Assembly: GCA_965116785.1 (NCBI GenBank)
Contig: OZ220731.1
Coordinates: forward strand, 434,001 to 498,000
Origin: Bin87 sp965116785
GTDB lineage: Bacteria; Chloroflexota; Dehalococcoidia; Lucifugimonadales; UBA3495
Length of the DNA: 64,000 nt
Direction of reading: 5' to 3'
Of this stretch, positions 26,174 through 35,056 are shown piece by piece. Both the position numbers and the translations under genes were made by a program. How positions within the stretch are numbered: position 1 is the stretch's first letter; every line of letters begins with the position of its first letter. The notes beneath the pieces were generated by a model that ran no database searches, was not told where the DNA came from, and worked only from the letters and a program-made list of their open reading frames with translations.

Positions 26174-26178
26174 ACCCC

Positions 26179-26230
26179 AAATAACGGGCGCGCGTGAGCC
26201 CGATAAATAACGGGCGCGCGTGAGCCCGAT
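26179..26230. repeat. Two exact tandem copies of a 26-base palindromic unit
   Basis: AAATAACGGGCGCGCGTGAG continues to CCCGAT, and the 26-base unit is repeated exactly at 26179-26204 and 26205-26230. Each copy contains CGGGC / GCCCG arms able to form a small hairpin. It lies in the 490-base gap between the P450 array and the DsbA-like gene, which otherwise holds only the inverted repeat and a promoter. Confidence 0.85.
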
Positions 26231-26276
26231 TCAGCCTTGACAGGTTGACGCTTGCCTCGCGTGAGCATGCGTGTGC

Positions 26277-26282
26277 TACAAT
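26277..26282 (+). promoter_or_regulatory. -10 element for the DsbA-like gene
   Basis: TACAAT followed by CGGCCC, 75 bases before ATG 26357; the CGSC extension matches other promoters here. Confidence 0.5.
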
Positions 26283-26356
26283 CGGCCCACGAACCAGGTG
26301 AACCCGGGACAACCACCCGGGGCCAACGGTCAACCACTGACAGGGAGGTCCAAACC

Positions 26357-26989
26357 ATGGCCGAATCCGATTTCACCGTTTATTACGACTTTCGTTGACC
26401 CTTCGTGTACAACGCTGCCATGTGGTGGGCGAAAGTACGCGAGAATACCGACCACGACATCGCCGTGGATCTGAAGCCATTCTCGCTGGTCCAGGTAAAT
26501 CACGACAACAACAATGACGACGGCTTCAAGTTCTGGGAGCAGGACGACTCGGACAACACGTTGCTCGAGCTCCGCGCCGGCATCGCCGCCCAGCGCCAGG
26601 GTGAGGAGATCTTTGATAGTTTCTTCATCAATCTGCTGAAGGCCCGGCACGAAGATCGCATCGACCTGACCGACGCGGACGCCATCAACGCCGTGGCCGA
26701 GGCCTCCGGCGTCGACATGGGCCAGTTCGCCGAGGACCTGGCCGACCCGGACGTGCTGCGCGAGATCGGCGAGAGCCACACCGAGGCCGTGGAAGTTCAC
26801 GGCGCTTTCGGCGTGCCTCTGTATGTCTTCCCCAACGGCAATTCCGCCTTCGTCAAGATGTTTATCCCGTCCGACGACGAGTCGGGACCCATCTACGACA
26901 ACCTCGTCGAGATGATGGCTGACCACAGGCATGTGGGAGAGGTCAAGCGGCCGTCCCCGCCGTGGCCCTATGAGGGTGTCCGCGGATAA
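26357..26989 (+). CDS. DsbA-family thioredoxin-fold protein with in-frame TGA (candidate selenoprotein)
   Basis: From ATG 26357 (GGGAGG seven bases upstream) the frame reads MAESDFTVYYDFR, then TGA at 26396-26398, then PFVYNAAMWWAKVRE to a TAA at 26989. Read through, it is 210 residues with a DsbA-like fold. The first beta strand leads straight into the active site, where relatives have Cys-Pro (DF.CP..Y), so the TGA is codon 14, exactly the redox Cys. The cis-Pro loop GVPLYVF is near residue 154, and the intervening helical domain is intact. A hairpin follows the TGA (26404-26441). Most likely it is a selenoprotein; the alternative is a nonsense mutation. It probably acts on thiols in the cytoplasm, as no signal peptide is present. 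Confidence 0.72.
26404..26441 (+). promoter_or_regulatory. SECIS-like hairpin after TGA 26396
   Basis: An outer stem CGTGTAC (26404-26410) with GTACGCG (26435-26441), seven pairs including one G-U, encloses an inner stem CTGCC / GGTGG (26415-26419, 26424-26428). The apical loop ATGT lies 22-25 bases after the TGA, similar to the spacing in E. coli fdhF. This was folded by eye only. Confidence 0.45.
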
Positions 26990-27005
26990 CGGCGCTCAAC
27001 AGCAT

Positions 27006-27770
27006 ATGAGTTCGCCCGGCGCACATCGCCCGGTCACCGAACTGGAGCAAGCCCTGGGCCTGAGCTTTCGGGACCGGGGCTTGCTCGTTCAGGCGCTCAC
27101 TCACCGTTCGTTCGTCAACGAGACCGGTGGCTCGGACACCGATTCCTACGAGCGCCTCGAGTTCCTGGGGGACGTGGTGGCACGGCTTATTGTGAGTGAG
27201 GAGTTGTACCGCCGCCTGCCGGACTGCGACGAAGGCGGCCTCACCCGGCGCTGGACTTCCCTGCTGAGTCAGCGGGCGCTCGCCGCCGCTGCCAGAGATC
27301 TGGGATTGGCGCAGTACGTCCTGCTCGGGAGGGGCTTCGAGTCATCCGGCGGGCGCGACGGCGATGCCGTGCTGGGCGACGTGATGGAATCGGTGATCGC
27401 CGCCGTCTACCTGGATCAGGGAAACGCGCCCGCACGGATTTTCGTCCTGCGGGCCTTGTCCAGGTCCATCGAGGCTGCCTGCCAGCCAGACTGGCGTCCC
27501 GATAACCCAAAGGCCGAACTCCAGGAGCTGCTCCAGGGCCAGGGAAAGCCCACCCCGGTCTATTGCGTCGTGTCGTCCTCCGGGCCATCGCATCAGCCCA
27601 ATTTTGAAGTACAGGTGGCCACCGGCGAAAAGGTCCTCGGGACGGGTGCCGGCCCGAGCAAGAGCGCTGCCGAAGTCGCCGCGGCGCGCGCCGCTTTGTC
27701 CGCATTGACGGCCGGCTCAATCGCGCCCTGCGCGGGAGAACAGGCCGGACGCGGTTTACGCACCTCCTGA
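27006..27770 (+). CDS. rnc: Ribonuclease III
   Basis: The 254-residue protein processes double-stranded RNA such as rRNA precursors. The catalytic signature ERLEFLGDVV is present, and the second acidic site is GDVMESVIAAVYLDQG. Residues from about 160 (NPKAELQELLQGQGKPTP) to GAGPSKSAAEVAAARAAL form the double-stranded RNA-binding domain. ATG 27006 is chosen as the start; an ATG at 26970 overlapping the previous gene is possible but neither has a strong ribosome-binding site. Length is typical. Confidence 0.93.
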   Translation: MSSPGAHRPVTELEQALGLSFRDRGLLVQALTHRSFVNETGGSDTDSYERLEFLGDVVARLIVSEELYRRLPDCDEGGLTRRWTSLLSQRALAAAARDLGLAQYVLLGRGFESSGGRDGDAVLGDVMESVIAAVYLDQGNAPARIFVLRALSRSIEAACQPDWRPDNPKAELQELLQGQGKPTPVYCVVSSSGPSHQPNFEVQVATGEKVLGTGAGPSKSAAEVAAARAALSALTAGSIAPCAGEQAGRGLRTS

Positions 27771-27818
27771 CGATATGTAGGCTAGCCCCGTCCTGATTAT
27801 CGCAGCGCGCTGCGGCAT

Positions 27819-27847
27819 TTGATTGCCCCGGCGGCGGCGGCTATAAT
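27819..27847 (+). promoter_or_regulatory. Promoter of pdxS
   Basis: -35 TTGATT (27819-27824), 17-base GC-rich spacer, -10 TATAAT (27842-27847), 40 bases before ATG 27887. Confidence 0.75.
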
Positions 27848-27886
27848 GGTTCGAAGCATTAGTTTTGTCATTGAGGAGGCGCGCAC

Positions 27887-28780
<894 letters not shown>

Positions 28781-28838
28781 TCGCGTTCCCCTCGGTACCA
28801 ACTCATCGACACCAAGACAGAGAGGCCGTTGGGTTAGT

Positions 28839-29459
28839 TTGAACATCGGCGTCTTGGCAGTTCAGGGTGATTTCGCGGAGCACTGCCATGTGCTCCGCAG
28901 TGTGGGCGTCACGGCCACGGAGGTGCGTTTGCCCAAGCACCTGGACGGGTTGGATGGTCTCATCATTCCCGGAGGCGAGAGCACGACGCTAAGCCGGCTG
29001 ATGTCGCTGTACGACCTCCGCGATCCGGTCGCGAACATGGCAATGCGGGGCAAAGCGGTGTGGGGCACCTGCGCCGGCATGATCATGCTGGCGAATGAAA
29101 TCACCGAGGAAGACCCGGTTCCCATGGGCCTTATGGACGTCGGCGTCCAGCGGAACGCGTTTGGTCGCCAGGTTGATTCCTTCGAGCAGGACCTGCACAT
29201 CAACGCGCTGGGTGAGCGCGAGTATCACGCCATATTCATTCGCGCGCCGGTGATCATCCGGGTTGGTGAGCCGGTGGAAATCCTGGCGGCGTTGCCCGAC
29301 GGCCGGCCGGTCGCGGTTCAACAGGGCAACATGATGGCGACGTCCTTCCATCCCGAGCTCACCGCCGACGCCCGAATACACCGCTACTTCGTTTCTCTGG
29401 CCGGCGGACCGGCCTTCGACCCTGAAGCGCCGCTGATCGAAACACCCCGTGTCCGCTAG
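28839..29459 (+). CDS. pdxT: Pyridoxal 5'-phosphate synthase, glutaminase subunit
   Basis: This 206-residue class I glutamine amidotransferase supplies ammonia to PdxS. The nucleophile is in GTCAGMIML, the oxyanion/substrate segment is PGGESTTLSRLM, and the His-Glu pair is SFHPELT near the C-terminus. The start is TTG 28839 (NIGVLAVQGDFAEH), which fits the family N-terminus; the ribosome-binding site is weak, so translation may depend on coupling to pdxS, 58 bases upstream. Confidence 0.95.
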   Translation: MNIGVLAVQGDFAEHCHVLRSVGVTATEVRLPKHLDGLDGLIIPGGESTTLSRLMSLYDLRDPVANMAMRGKAVWGTCAGMIMLANEITEEDPVPMGLMDVGVQRNAFGRQVDSFEQDLHINALGEREYHAIFIRAPVIIRVGEPVEILAALPDGRPVAVQQGNMMATSFHPELTADARIHRYFVSLAGGPAFDPEAPLIETPRVR

Positions 29460-29542
29460 CCGCCGGACCAAACAATAAACCGTCATTTTCAAAGCGCCCG
29501 CCAGAATAGCTCAGCGATACGCAGCTCCACCGGGAGGCATAG

Positions 29543-31213
29543 TTGGTAACGGTCGAACAGCTGGCCCAGGAAGAATTGCAACAACTGCTGGCAGTGCTCC
29601 CGGAACGGATCACCCACAGACTCCGGGAACAGGAAGAGCTTGATGACCTGTTAGAAGTTGTTCTCGATCTGGGCCGCCTGCCCGAAGCTCGCTTCTCCCA
29701 CGGCGATGTGATGCTGGGAGAGGACCCGGTAGGCCGGGAAGACCTGCAGTACGTGGTCGCTGGCATCGGCAGTTTCGGTGACGACAATCGCGCCGGAATG
29801 GAGCGGACGCTGCACCGCATCTCGGCGATCCGCAACCGCAGCGGGAATGTGGTTGGCATCACCTGCCGCGTCGGGCGCGCGGTATTCGGGACCATCAAGA
29901 TCATCGAAGACCTGGCCTACAACGGCCAGAACATCCTCCTTCTGGGCCGTCCGGGCGTCGGCAAGACCACCATGTTGCGCGAGGTGGCACGCGTCCTGGC
30001 CGACGAGGCCCGCAAGCGCGTGATCATCGTCGACACCTCCAACGAAATCGCCGGCGATGGTGACATTCCGCACCCGGCCATCGGCCATTCCCGTCGGATG
30101 CAGGTGCCGACGCCGACCGAGCAGCACGGCGTGATGATCGAGGCGGTGGAAAACCACATGCCCCAGGTGATCATCATCGATGAGATGGGCACCACCCAGG
30201 AGGCCGCCGCCGCCCGCACCATCGCCGAGCGGGGTGTCCAGTTGGTCGCCACCGCCCACGGCAATACCCTGGACAACCTGATAATGAACCCTACCCTGTC
30301 CGACCTGGTGGGCGGCGTGCAGACCGTTACCCTGGGCGACCAGGAGGCCCGTTTCCGCGGAACGCAGAAAACTGTCCTCGAACGCAAGGCTCCTCCCACC
30401 TTCGACGTGGTGGTGGAGATCCGCGACTGGGACGAGGTCCTGGTGCATGAGGACGTGGCCCAGGTGGTCGACCAGTGGCTGCGCGGCTATCCGGTGGAAC
30501 CCGAGGTCCGCCGCATGGACTCCGACGGCAACGTGTCGCGCACCGCCGCGCCTCGACCCAGCGAGGTTGGCCAGACCCCGTGGTCGGCCAACGACATCCG
30601 CAGCCGACGGGGTCGCAAACGGTCCAACGGAACCGATAGCGAATACGACCGGTACCCACCCGAGTCTTTCCGGGACGAGCCTGATTCCAACGGCACATCC
30701 GGGCGTCGCCTGGATGCCAGGCTCTTCCTCTTCGGGGTCAGCCGCGACAAGGTGGAGACAGCGCTGGCGGAGCGCGAGGCCACCGCCGAGATCGTTAGCG
30801 AGCTGCGGCGGGCCAGCCTGCTGCTCACCACCAAGAACCACTACCGGCGGGGCAGCCAGTTGGTGCGGATCGCCGAGAGCAACAATGTACCGGTGTACGT
30901 CCTGCGCAAGAACACCGTGCCCCAGGTGTCCGAGTTCCTGACTTCGCTGGCGCGTGATCAGGGCATTGACCTGGCCCCGCCGCGCAGTCGGTCCGAGGAA
31001 CGGGAGGAAGCCAACGCCGACGCCATGGCCAATGCCCGCGCCGAGGTTGAGGACGCCGCCCGTCGGGTGATGGACGGCGAGTTCAGCGTCCAACTGGGCC
31101 CGCAGCGTCCGTACATCCGGCGCTTGCAGCACATGCTGGCCGAGGAATTCAACCTGGCGTCAACCAGCCGCGGCCGCGACCCCCAGCGCGGCGTGCTGAT
31201 CTACCGGCCGTAG
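29543..31213 (+). CDS. AAA ATPase with C-terminal R3H domain (SpoIIIAA/Ycf45-like)
   Basis: The 556-residue protein has an N-terminal region, a P-loop ATPase core (GRPGVGKTTML, Walker A at about residues 136-146; QVIIIDEMGT, Walker B), a variable linker at about 330-395, and a C-terminal nucleic-acid module. The last 60 residues (DGEFSVQLGPQRPYIRRLQHMLAEEF) resemble R3H domains, which bind single-stranded nucleic acid. This architecture occurs in cyanobacteria, plastids (Ycf45) and Chloroflexota. Start is TTG 29543, with GGGAGG six bases upstream. The cellular role is not well established; RNA handling is plausible. It is followed by tmk. Confidence 0.85.
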   Translation: MVTVEQLAQEELQQLLAVLPERITHRLREQEELDDLLEVVLDLGRLPEARFSHGDVMLGEDPVGREDLQYVVAGIGSFGDDNRAGMERTLHRISAIRNRSGNVVGITCRVGRAVFGTIKIIEDLAYNGQNILLLGRPGVGKTTMLREVARVLADEARKRVIIVDTSNEIAGDGDIPHPAIGHSRRMQVPTPTEQHGVMIEAVENHMPQVIIIDEMGTTQEAAAARTIAERGVQLVATAHGNTLDNLIMNPTLSDLVGGVQTVTLGDQEARFRGTQKTVLERKAPPTFDVVVEIRDWDEVLVHEDVAQVVDQWLRGYPVEPEVRRMDSDGNVSRTAAPRPSEVGQTPWSANDIRSRRGRKRSNGTDSEYDRYPPESFRDEPDSNGTSGRRLDARLFLFGVSRDKVETALAEREATAEIVSELRRASLLLTTKNHYRRGSQLVRIAESNNVPVYVLRKNTVPQVSEFLTSLARDQGIDLAPPRSRSEEREEANADAMANARAEVEDAARRVMDGEFSVQLGPQRPYIRRLQHMLAEEFNLASTSRGRDPQRGVLIYRP

Positions 31214-31315
31214 CGACTTGTTTCCCGAAATGCGGGGTCTCAGCACGTGTAACGTTGTTTCCCGCTTCTGATACCCTGACTCCGTTACGTTGAGACGGAA
31301 GCGGGAGTTACGGCG

Positions 31316-31987
31316 ATGTCGGGCGTGTTCATAGCCTTTGAAGGTGGCGAGGGCGCTGGGAAGTCCACTCAGGCCGCGATACTTGAAGCGGAGCTGCGGT
31401 CCCGGGGCTACCAGGCCGTGCTTGTGCATGAGCCGGGTTCCACCCCGTTGGGTGACTACCTGAGACAGTTTCTGATTAGCGGTGACCGACCTGACCCGAG
31501 AGCCGAACTGCTATTGTTCGAAGCCTCCCGGGCTCAACTGATTGAACAACGCATTCTCCCGGAACTGGATGCTGGTTCAATAATCGTGGCCGATCGCTTC
31601 GCAGGTTCGACCGTTGCTTATCAGGGATACGGTCGCCGGATCGATTTGGAGCGGATCCAATGGCTGAATGACTATGCGACCGGAGGACGCTATCCGGACC
31701 TCACCATTCTGCTGGATATTGATCCACAGGTGGGATTGGGTCGTGTCAGCAGCCGGCAACTGCCGCTGCCGATCGCGGGTGCTGCCGATCGTTTTGAAGA
31801 CGAAGAGATAGCCTTCCACAATGCGGTTCGCCAGGGGTTCCGCGACCAGGAAGCCGGATCGGACACTTGGTGTTTGGTGGAAGGCAATCACTCAATCGAT
31901 GATGTGGCCGCCGCGGTTTGGTCTCAAGTGCACCCCCTGCTCGATGACCGGATTATCGCCAAACTCGTGGGTGCTGAGATAGGTTGA
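31316..31987 (+). CDS. tmk: Thymidylate kinase
   Basis: This 223-residue kinase phosphorylates dTMP. The P-loop is FEGGEGAGKST, the substrate-binding EPGSTPLGDYLR is at about residues 38-49, and VADRFAGSTVAYQGYGR is the DR[YF] block. The LID-like segment contains RVSSRQLPLPIAGAADRFED. Length is typical. ATG 31316 follows GGGAGTTACGGCG. It may be transcribed with the ATPase upstream. Confidence 0.94.
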   Translation: MSGVFIAFEGGEGAGKSTQAAILEAELRSRGYQAVLVHEPGSTPLGDYLRQFLISGDRPDPRAELLLFEASRAQLIEQRILPELDAGSIIVADRFAGSTVAYQGYGRRIDLERIQWLNDYATGGRYPDLTILLDIDPQVGLGRVSSRQLPLPIAGAADRFEDEEIAFHNAVRQGFRDQEAGSDTWCLVEGNHSIDDVAAAVWSQVHPLLDDRIIAKLVGAEIG

Positions 31988-32000
31988 CCCACTGCGGGCA

Positions 32001-32034
32001 ACAAAAACAACCGCCGCCCTGAACAGGGCGGCGG
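32001..32034 (-). terminator. Terminator of the SelW-like gene
   Basis: Minus-strand 10-base stem CCGCCGCCCT / AGGGCGGCGG with loop GTTC, followed by TTGTTTTTGT. It begins 27 bases after the stop at 32061 and also faces the convergent tmk gene. Confidence 0.85.
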
Positions 32035-32060
32035 CAATCAATTCCGTCTGGTGTGCGCGA

Positions 32061-32348
32061 CTAGTTGTCGGCAGCCACGGCCAGGTCGGCCTGCGCGATC
32101 TTCGCGGAGATGACTTCCTTCATCTTGCGAACGCGGCCCAGTTCGGGGTAGATGTTCCCCTCGGCCTTCTTGTCAAAGATCTTCTCGCCGTCCACGAACA
32201 CTTCCATGATGCCCTGTCCGCGCGGGGAGATGGTGATAGAGGCGTCGCCGCCGTAGGCCCGGAAAAACTCGTTCGCCATCCACGTGGCGGTAGCGTGGTG
32301 CTGTCAAGGCACGCAGTAGGTAATCTCGATCTGGACTTTGCCTTCCAT
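32061..32348 (-). CDS. SelW/Rdx-family selenoprotein with in-frame TGA (CxxU)
   Basis: From ATG 32348, with GGAGG five bases upstream, the minus strand reads MEGKVQIEITYCVP, then TGA at 32304-32306, then QHHATATWMANEFFRAYGG and on to 32061. The whole is 95 residues. The Rdx/SelW family has the pattern V.I.YC..U/C....A..L...., and here the TGA is codon 15, the second redox position of CxxU, with Cys at 12. The rest matches the family, including GQGIMEVFVDGEKIFDKKAEG, the usual GxFEV...G..I..K.  stretch. A bacterial SECIS-like hairpin follows. A perfect-spacing promoter and a terminator flank it. This makes a functional selenoprotein far likelier than a broken gene. Confidence 0.85.
32274..32295 (-). 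promoter_or_regulatory. SECIS-like hairpin after TGA of the SelW-like gene
   Basis: On the minus strand CGCTACC pairs with GGATGGCG through seven pairs and one bulged A, closing a loop GCCACGT that begins 16 bases after the TGA. A G at the start of the loop and this distance agree with the bacterial SECIS consensus. Folded by eye only. Confidence 0.5.
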
Positions 32349-32391
32349 ATTTTCCTCCATTGGAGCCGGTTTCTCGGCGCCTGCTTTGAGA

Positions 32392-32420
32392 ATTCTATCA
32401 CAAATGAAAAGACGTTCCAA
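32392..32420 (-). promoter_or_regulatory. Promoter of the SelW-like gene
   Basis: Minus-strand -35 TTGGAA (32415-32420), 17-base spacer, -10 TAGAAT (32392-32397), 43 bases upstream of ATG 32348. It shows that the gene is transcribed independently of its neighbours. Confidence 0.65.
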
Positions 32421-32527
32421 CAACCCGGTCTGGCTTCGCTTTCTCGGTGGTACTCCAGCACGCGACGGCCGCGTGCGAGCGTATCCTGGCGGGCGCAATG
32501 TTTGGATGTTCAGTGGCCGGTCTGCGA

Positions 32528-32533
32528 TATAAT
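32528..32533 (+). promoter_or_regulatory. -10 element for cysC
   Basis: TATAAT followed by CGCCCG, about 30 bases before the first candidate start of the adenylylsulfate kinase gene, so the leader would be very short. Confidence 0.55.
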
Positions 32534-32564
32534 CGCCCGCGATAACTGATCCGCGGTGTGCGAT

Positions 32565-33203
32565 ATGGGCAACCAATCTGAAGTGTTCTGGCAGGACTAT
32601 GCGGTGTCCCGGCATGACCGGACGTCACTGCTGAACCAGGAGCCTATGGTGCTCTGGTTCACCGGTTTGTCGGGCGCCGGCAAGACGACGCTGGCCAATT
32701 GTCTTGCCAAGCGGCTGTACGACTGCGGCTACGCTACCTACGTGCTGGACGGTGACAACCTGCGCCACGGCCTCAATCGGGACCTGGACTTCAGCGTCGC
32801 GGCGCGCCACGAGAACGTCCGGCGCATGGCGGAGGTGGCGGGCCTGATGTACGACGCCGGCCTGATCACGCTGGCGGCTTGCATCTCGCCGTTCAAGACG
32901 GAACGGGATTTTGCCCGGAGCCTGGTGCCCGCGGACAAATTCGTCGAGGTGTTCGTCGACACTCCGCTGGCGCTATGTGAGGAACGGGATAACAAGGGTC
33001 TCTATCGCCGCGCCCGGGCTGGCGAAATCAGCAATTTCACGGGCATCGACTCGCCCTTCGAGCGCCCGGAGGAACCGGAGATCGCCATCAACACCAGTGG
33101 GCGTTCACCCGGCCAGTGCATTGATATCATTGTGGACTATCTGTCTGCACGACGGCTCATCACGGCAACCGGGCCGGGCGCGCACAGCAGTACGAAACCG
33201 TAG
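32565..33203 (+). CDS. cysC: Adenylylsulfate kinase
   Basis: This 212-residue kinase phosphorylates APS to PAPS. The P-loop is FTGLSGAGKTT, the APS-binding DGDNLRHGLNRDLDFS is present, followed by RHENVRRMAEVAGLM and the CISPFKTERDFAR phosphate-binding loop, then FVEVFVDTPLALCEERDNKGLY. It is a standalone kinase without a sulfurylase nearby. Start is ATG 32565 or GTG 32556; neither has a good ribosome-binding site, and the predicted leader is very short. PAPS could feed sulfotransferases; a sulfotransferase-like gene occurs at 36121, a possible but unproven link. Confidence 0.92.
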   Translation: MGNQSEVFWQDYAVSRHDRTSLLNQEPMVLWFTGLSGAGKTTLANCLAKRLYDCGYATYVLDGDNLRHGLNRDLDFSVAARHENVRRMAEVAGLMYDAGLITLAACISPFKTERDFARSLVPADKFVEVFVDTPLALCEERDNKGLYRRARAGEISNFTGIDSPFERPEEPEIAINTSGRSPGQCIDIIVDYLSARRLITATGPGAHSSTKP

Positions 33204-33275
33204 TGGTGAGAGCGGAACGGCGGACGAGCAGCTGGCCGCGCCCCGGGTTTCGTGGGTCCGCCCGCGCCGGGTCGA

Positions 33276-33305
33276 TTGGCAACACTCGCCACGCGACGGT
33301 ATAAT
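33276..33305 (+). promoter_or_regulatory. Promoter of ilvE
   Basis: -35 TTGGCA (33276-33281), 18-base spacer, -10 TATAAT (33300-33305), 33 bases before GTG 33338. Confidence 0.7.
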
Positions 33306-33337
33306 GCGTCGAATTCTTTGCTCAAAGGGGGCATTAC

Positions 33338-34303
33338 GTGACTACCAATGGCCAGGCTTCCTTCAATGCCGATCAACTGCAAGTGTTCTTCCGCGGGCAG
33401 TTTGTACCAGCCAGCGAGGCCAAAGTAAGCGTAATGACCCACGCCCTCCACTATGGCACCGGCGTATTCGAGGGTATCCGCGGGAACTGGAACGAAGACC
33501 AGGGCGCTATCAACATCTTCCGCATGCGGGAGCACTACGAACGGCTGTTGGACGGATGCCGCATTCTGATGCTGGACATCCCCTACTCGGCCGACCAACT
33601 TTGCGACATTACAGTTGATCTGGTCGAGCGCAATCAGCATGATTCCGACATATACATCCGCCCCCTGGCCTACAAGAGCCAGGAGTTGGTGGCCAACCTG
33701 AAACTGCAGGAGTTGGAGTCGGACTTCACCCTGATCACGGTTCCTTTCGGGAACTACCTGGGGAGCGACCGGCTGCGCTGCTGCACGTCATCCTGGCGTC
33801 GCGTCGACGATCCGATGATCCCGGCGCGCATCAAGGCCTGCGGGATCTACATCAACAGCATCCTCGCCAAGACCGAGGCCACCATCGCCGGCTTTGACGA
33901 GGCCATCCTGCTCAACCACGACGGCCATGTGTCCGAGGGGTCCGGCGAGAACATCTTCATGGTCAAGAAAGGGGTCATCTACACCCCGCCGCTGGAGGAC
34001 AACGTTCTCGGCGGGATCACGCGCGACACCATCATGCAGTTGGCGTCAGCCGAGCTGGGGATGGAAGTGCAGATGCGCACCATCGACCGCAGCGAGTTGT
34101 ACCTTGCGGATGAGGTGTTCCTCAGCGGCACTGCCGCCCACCTGACTCCGGTTGTCGAGCTGGACTTTAGGCCAATCGCCGACGGACAGCCCGGACCGAT
34201 CACGACGCAACTGCAGCGCATGTATTTCGACATCGTGGTCGGCAACAACCCGAAGTACCGGCACTGGTGCACCCAGGTAAGGCAGCCTGTAGCGGCCACC
34301 TGA
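33338..34303 (+). CDS. ilvE: Branched-chain amino acid aminotransferase
   Basis: The 321-residue fold-type IV PLP enzyme exchanges amino groups between glutamate and the branched-chain 2-oxo acids. Family blocks are SVMTHALHYGTGVFEGIRGN, YIRPLAYKS, the PLP-lysine segment INSILAKTEATIAGFDEAIL, DGHVSEGSGENIFMV, and LSGTAAHLTPVVELD. Start is GTG 33338 with AAAGGGGG upstream at seven bases. Length is typical. Gene context (plsY downstream) adds nothing about regulation. Confidence 0.94.
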   Translation: MTTNGQASFNADQLQVFFRGQFVPASEAKVSVMTHALHYGTGVFEGIRGNWNEDQGAINIFRMREHYERLLDGCRILMLDIPYSADQLCDITVDLVERNQHDSDIYIRPLAYKSQELVANLKLQELESDFTLITVPFGNYLGSDRLRCCTSSWRRVDDPMIPARIKACGIYINSILAKTEATIAGFDEAILLNHDGHVSEGSGENIFMVKKGVIYTPPLEDNVLGGITRDTIMQLASAELGMEVQMRTIDRSELYLADEVFLSGTAAHLTPVVELDFRPIADGQPGPITTQLQRMYFDIVVGNNPKYRHWCTQVRQPVAAT

Positions 34304-34345
34304 CCGTGTGATTCACGGGGGATGCAGCGAGTCGGAGGTCGTGCA

Positions 34346-34993
34346 ATGCTGTGGCTTTCCGGCGCGGCACTGGTTTTTGGCTATCTGGCGGGCAGCCTGC
34401 CTACGGCATATCTGGCTGCCCGCCGCGCCGCTCGCAGGGCGACCGACATTCGGGAACTTGGGGACGGCAACGCCGGCGCCGGCAATGTAGGCCACATCTA
34501 CGGACGTCGTTGGGGTGTCCCCGTTGGTGTAATCGACATTCTCAAAGGCGCCGCTCCGGTATTCGCCGTAAACGTGGTCGCCAACCTGATATCGACCGAC
34601 GCGTCGGATTCGACCGACGCCCTGCCGGAACTGTCCGGCTCTGGGATGCTGGCCGGTGCGGCGGCCATGGCCGGGCACATCTGGCCTGTCTGGCTGCGCT
34701 TTCGCGGTGGACGCGGCGCGGCGACCGCCCTGGGGGTGACATCAGCCGTACTCACGGGGCCTGTACTGCTCATGGCTGTGCCGGCCATCGTAATCCTGTG
34801 TACCACGCGCAGTACAACGATCACGCTGGCTTTTGTCTACGTGTCTTCGATCGTCATCGCCAAGGCGGTTTTCGACATCTCGTGGATGCCCATCTGGTAC
34901 TGCGTGGGGATCTTTGTCACCGTGGGGCTGGTGCATTTCTGGACGTTGAAGTACCGGTCCCAGCCGTCGGCGGAATCTGCGACGGTGGTCTAG
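34346..34993 (+). CDS. plsY: Glycerol-3-phosphate acyltransferase PlsY
   Basis: This 215-residue inner-membrane enzyme transfers the acyl group from acyl-phosphate to glycerol 3-phosphate. It has several hydrophobic helices; motif 1 is YLAGSLPTAYLAARRA, followed by LGDGNAGAGNVG (the Gly-rich GNxGATN-like motif) and WLRFRGGRGAATALG (RGGKGVAT-like). Two positions differ from the classic GATN and RGGKG wording, as in other PlsY relatives. Start ATG 34346 has GGAGGT at six bases, which is better than the upstream ATG at 34322. Confidence 0.88.
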   Translation: MLWLSGAALVFGYLAGSLPTAYLAARRAARRATDIRELGDGNAGAGNVGHIYGRRWGVPVGVIDILKGAAPVFAVNVVANLISTDASDSTDALPELSGSGMLAGAAAMAGHIWPVWLRFRGGRGAATALGVTSAVLTGPVLLMAVPAIVILCTTRSTTITLAFVYVSSIVIAKAVFDISWMPIWYCVGIFVTVGLVHFWTLKYRSQPSAESATVV

Positions 34994-35056
34994 CGGTTCC
35001 TGTCTGCGCTGTGCGCCTGACCTGCCTGAGCCGCGTCTGCCCGGGCCGCGACCGAG

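Noticed and set aside
26063..26230. CRISPR array
   Set aside because: Only two tandem copies without spacers and one inverted repeat; no cas genes.
26405..26989. Reading the DsbA-like gene from GTG 26405 as a normal shorter protein
   Set aside because: It has no ribosome-binding site, removes the first beta strand and active site, and ignores the ATG with a strong site and matching sequence upstream.
32061..32279. Reading the SelW-like gene from the internal ATG at 32279
   Set aside because: This drops the conserved YC..U strand; the true start has a strong ribosome-binding site and promoter.
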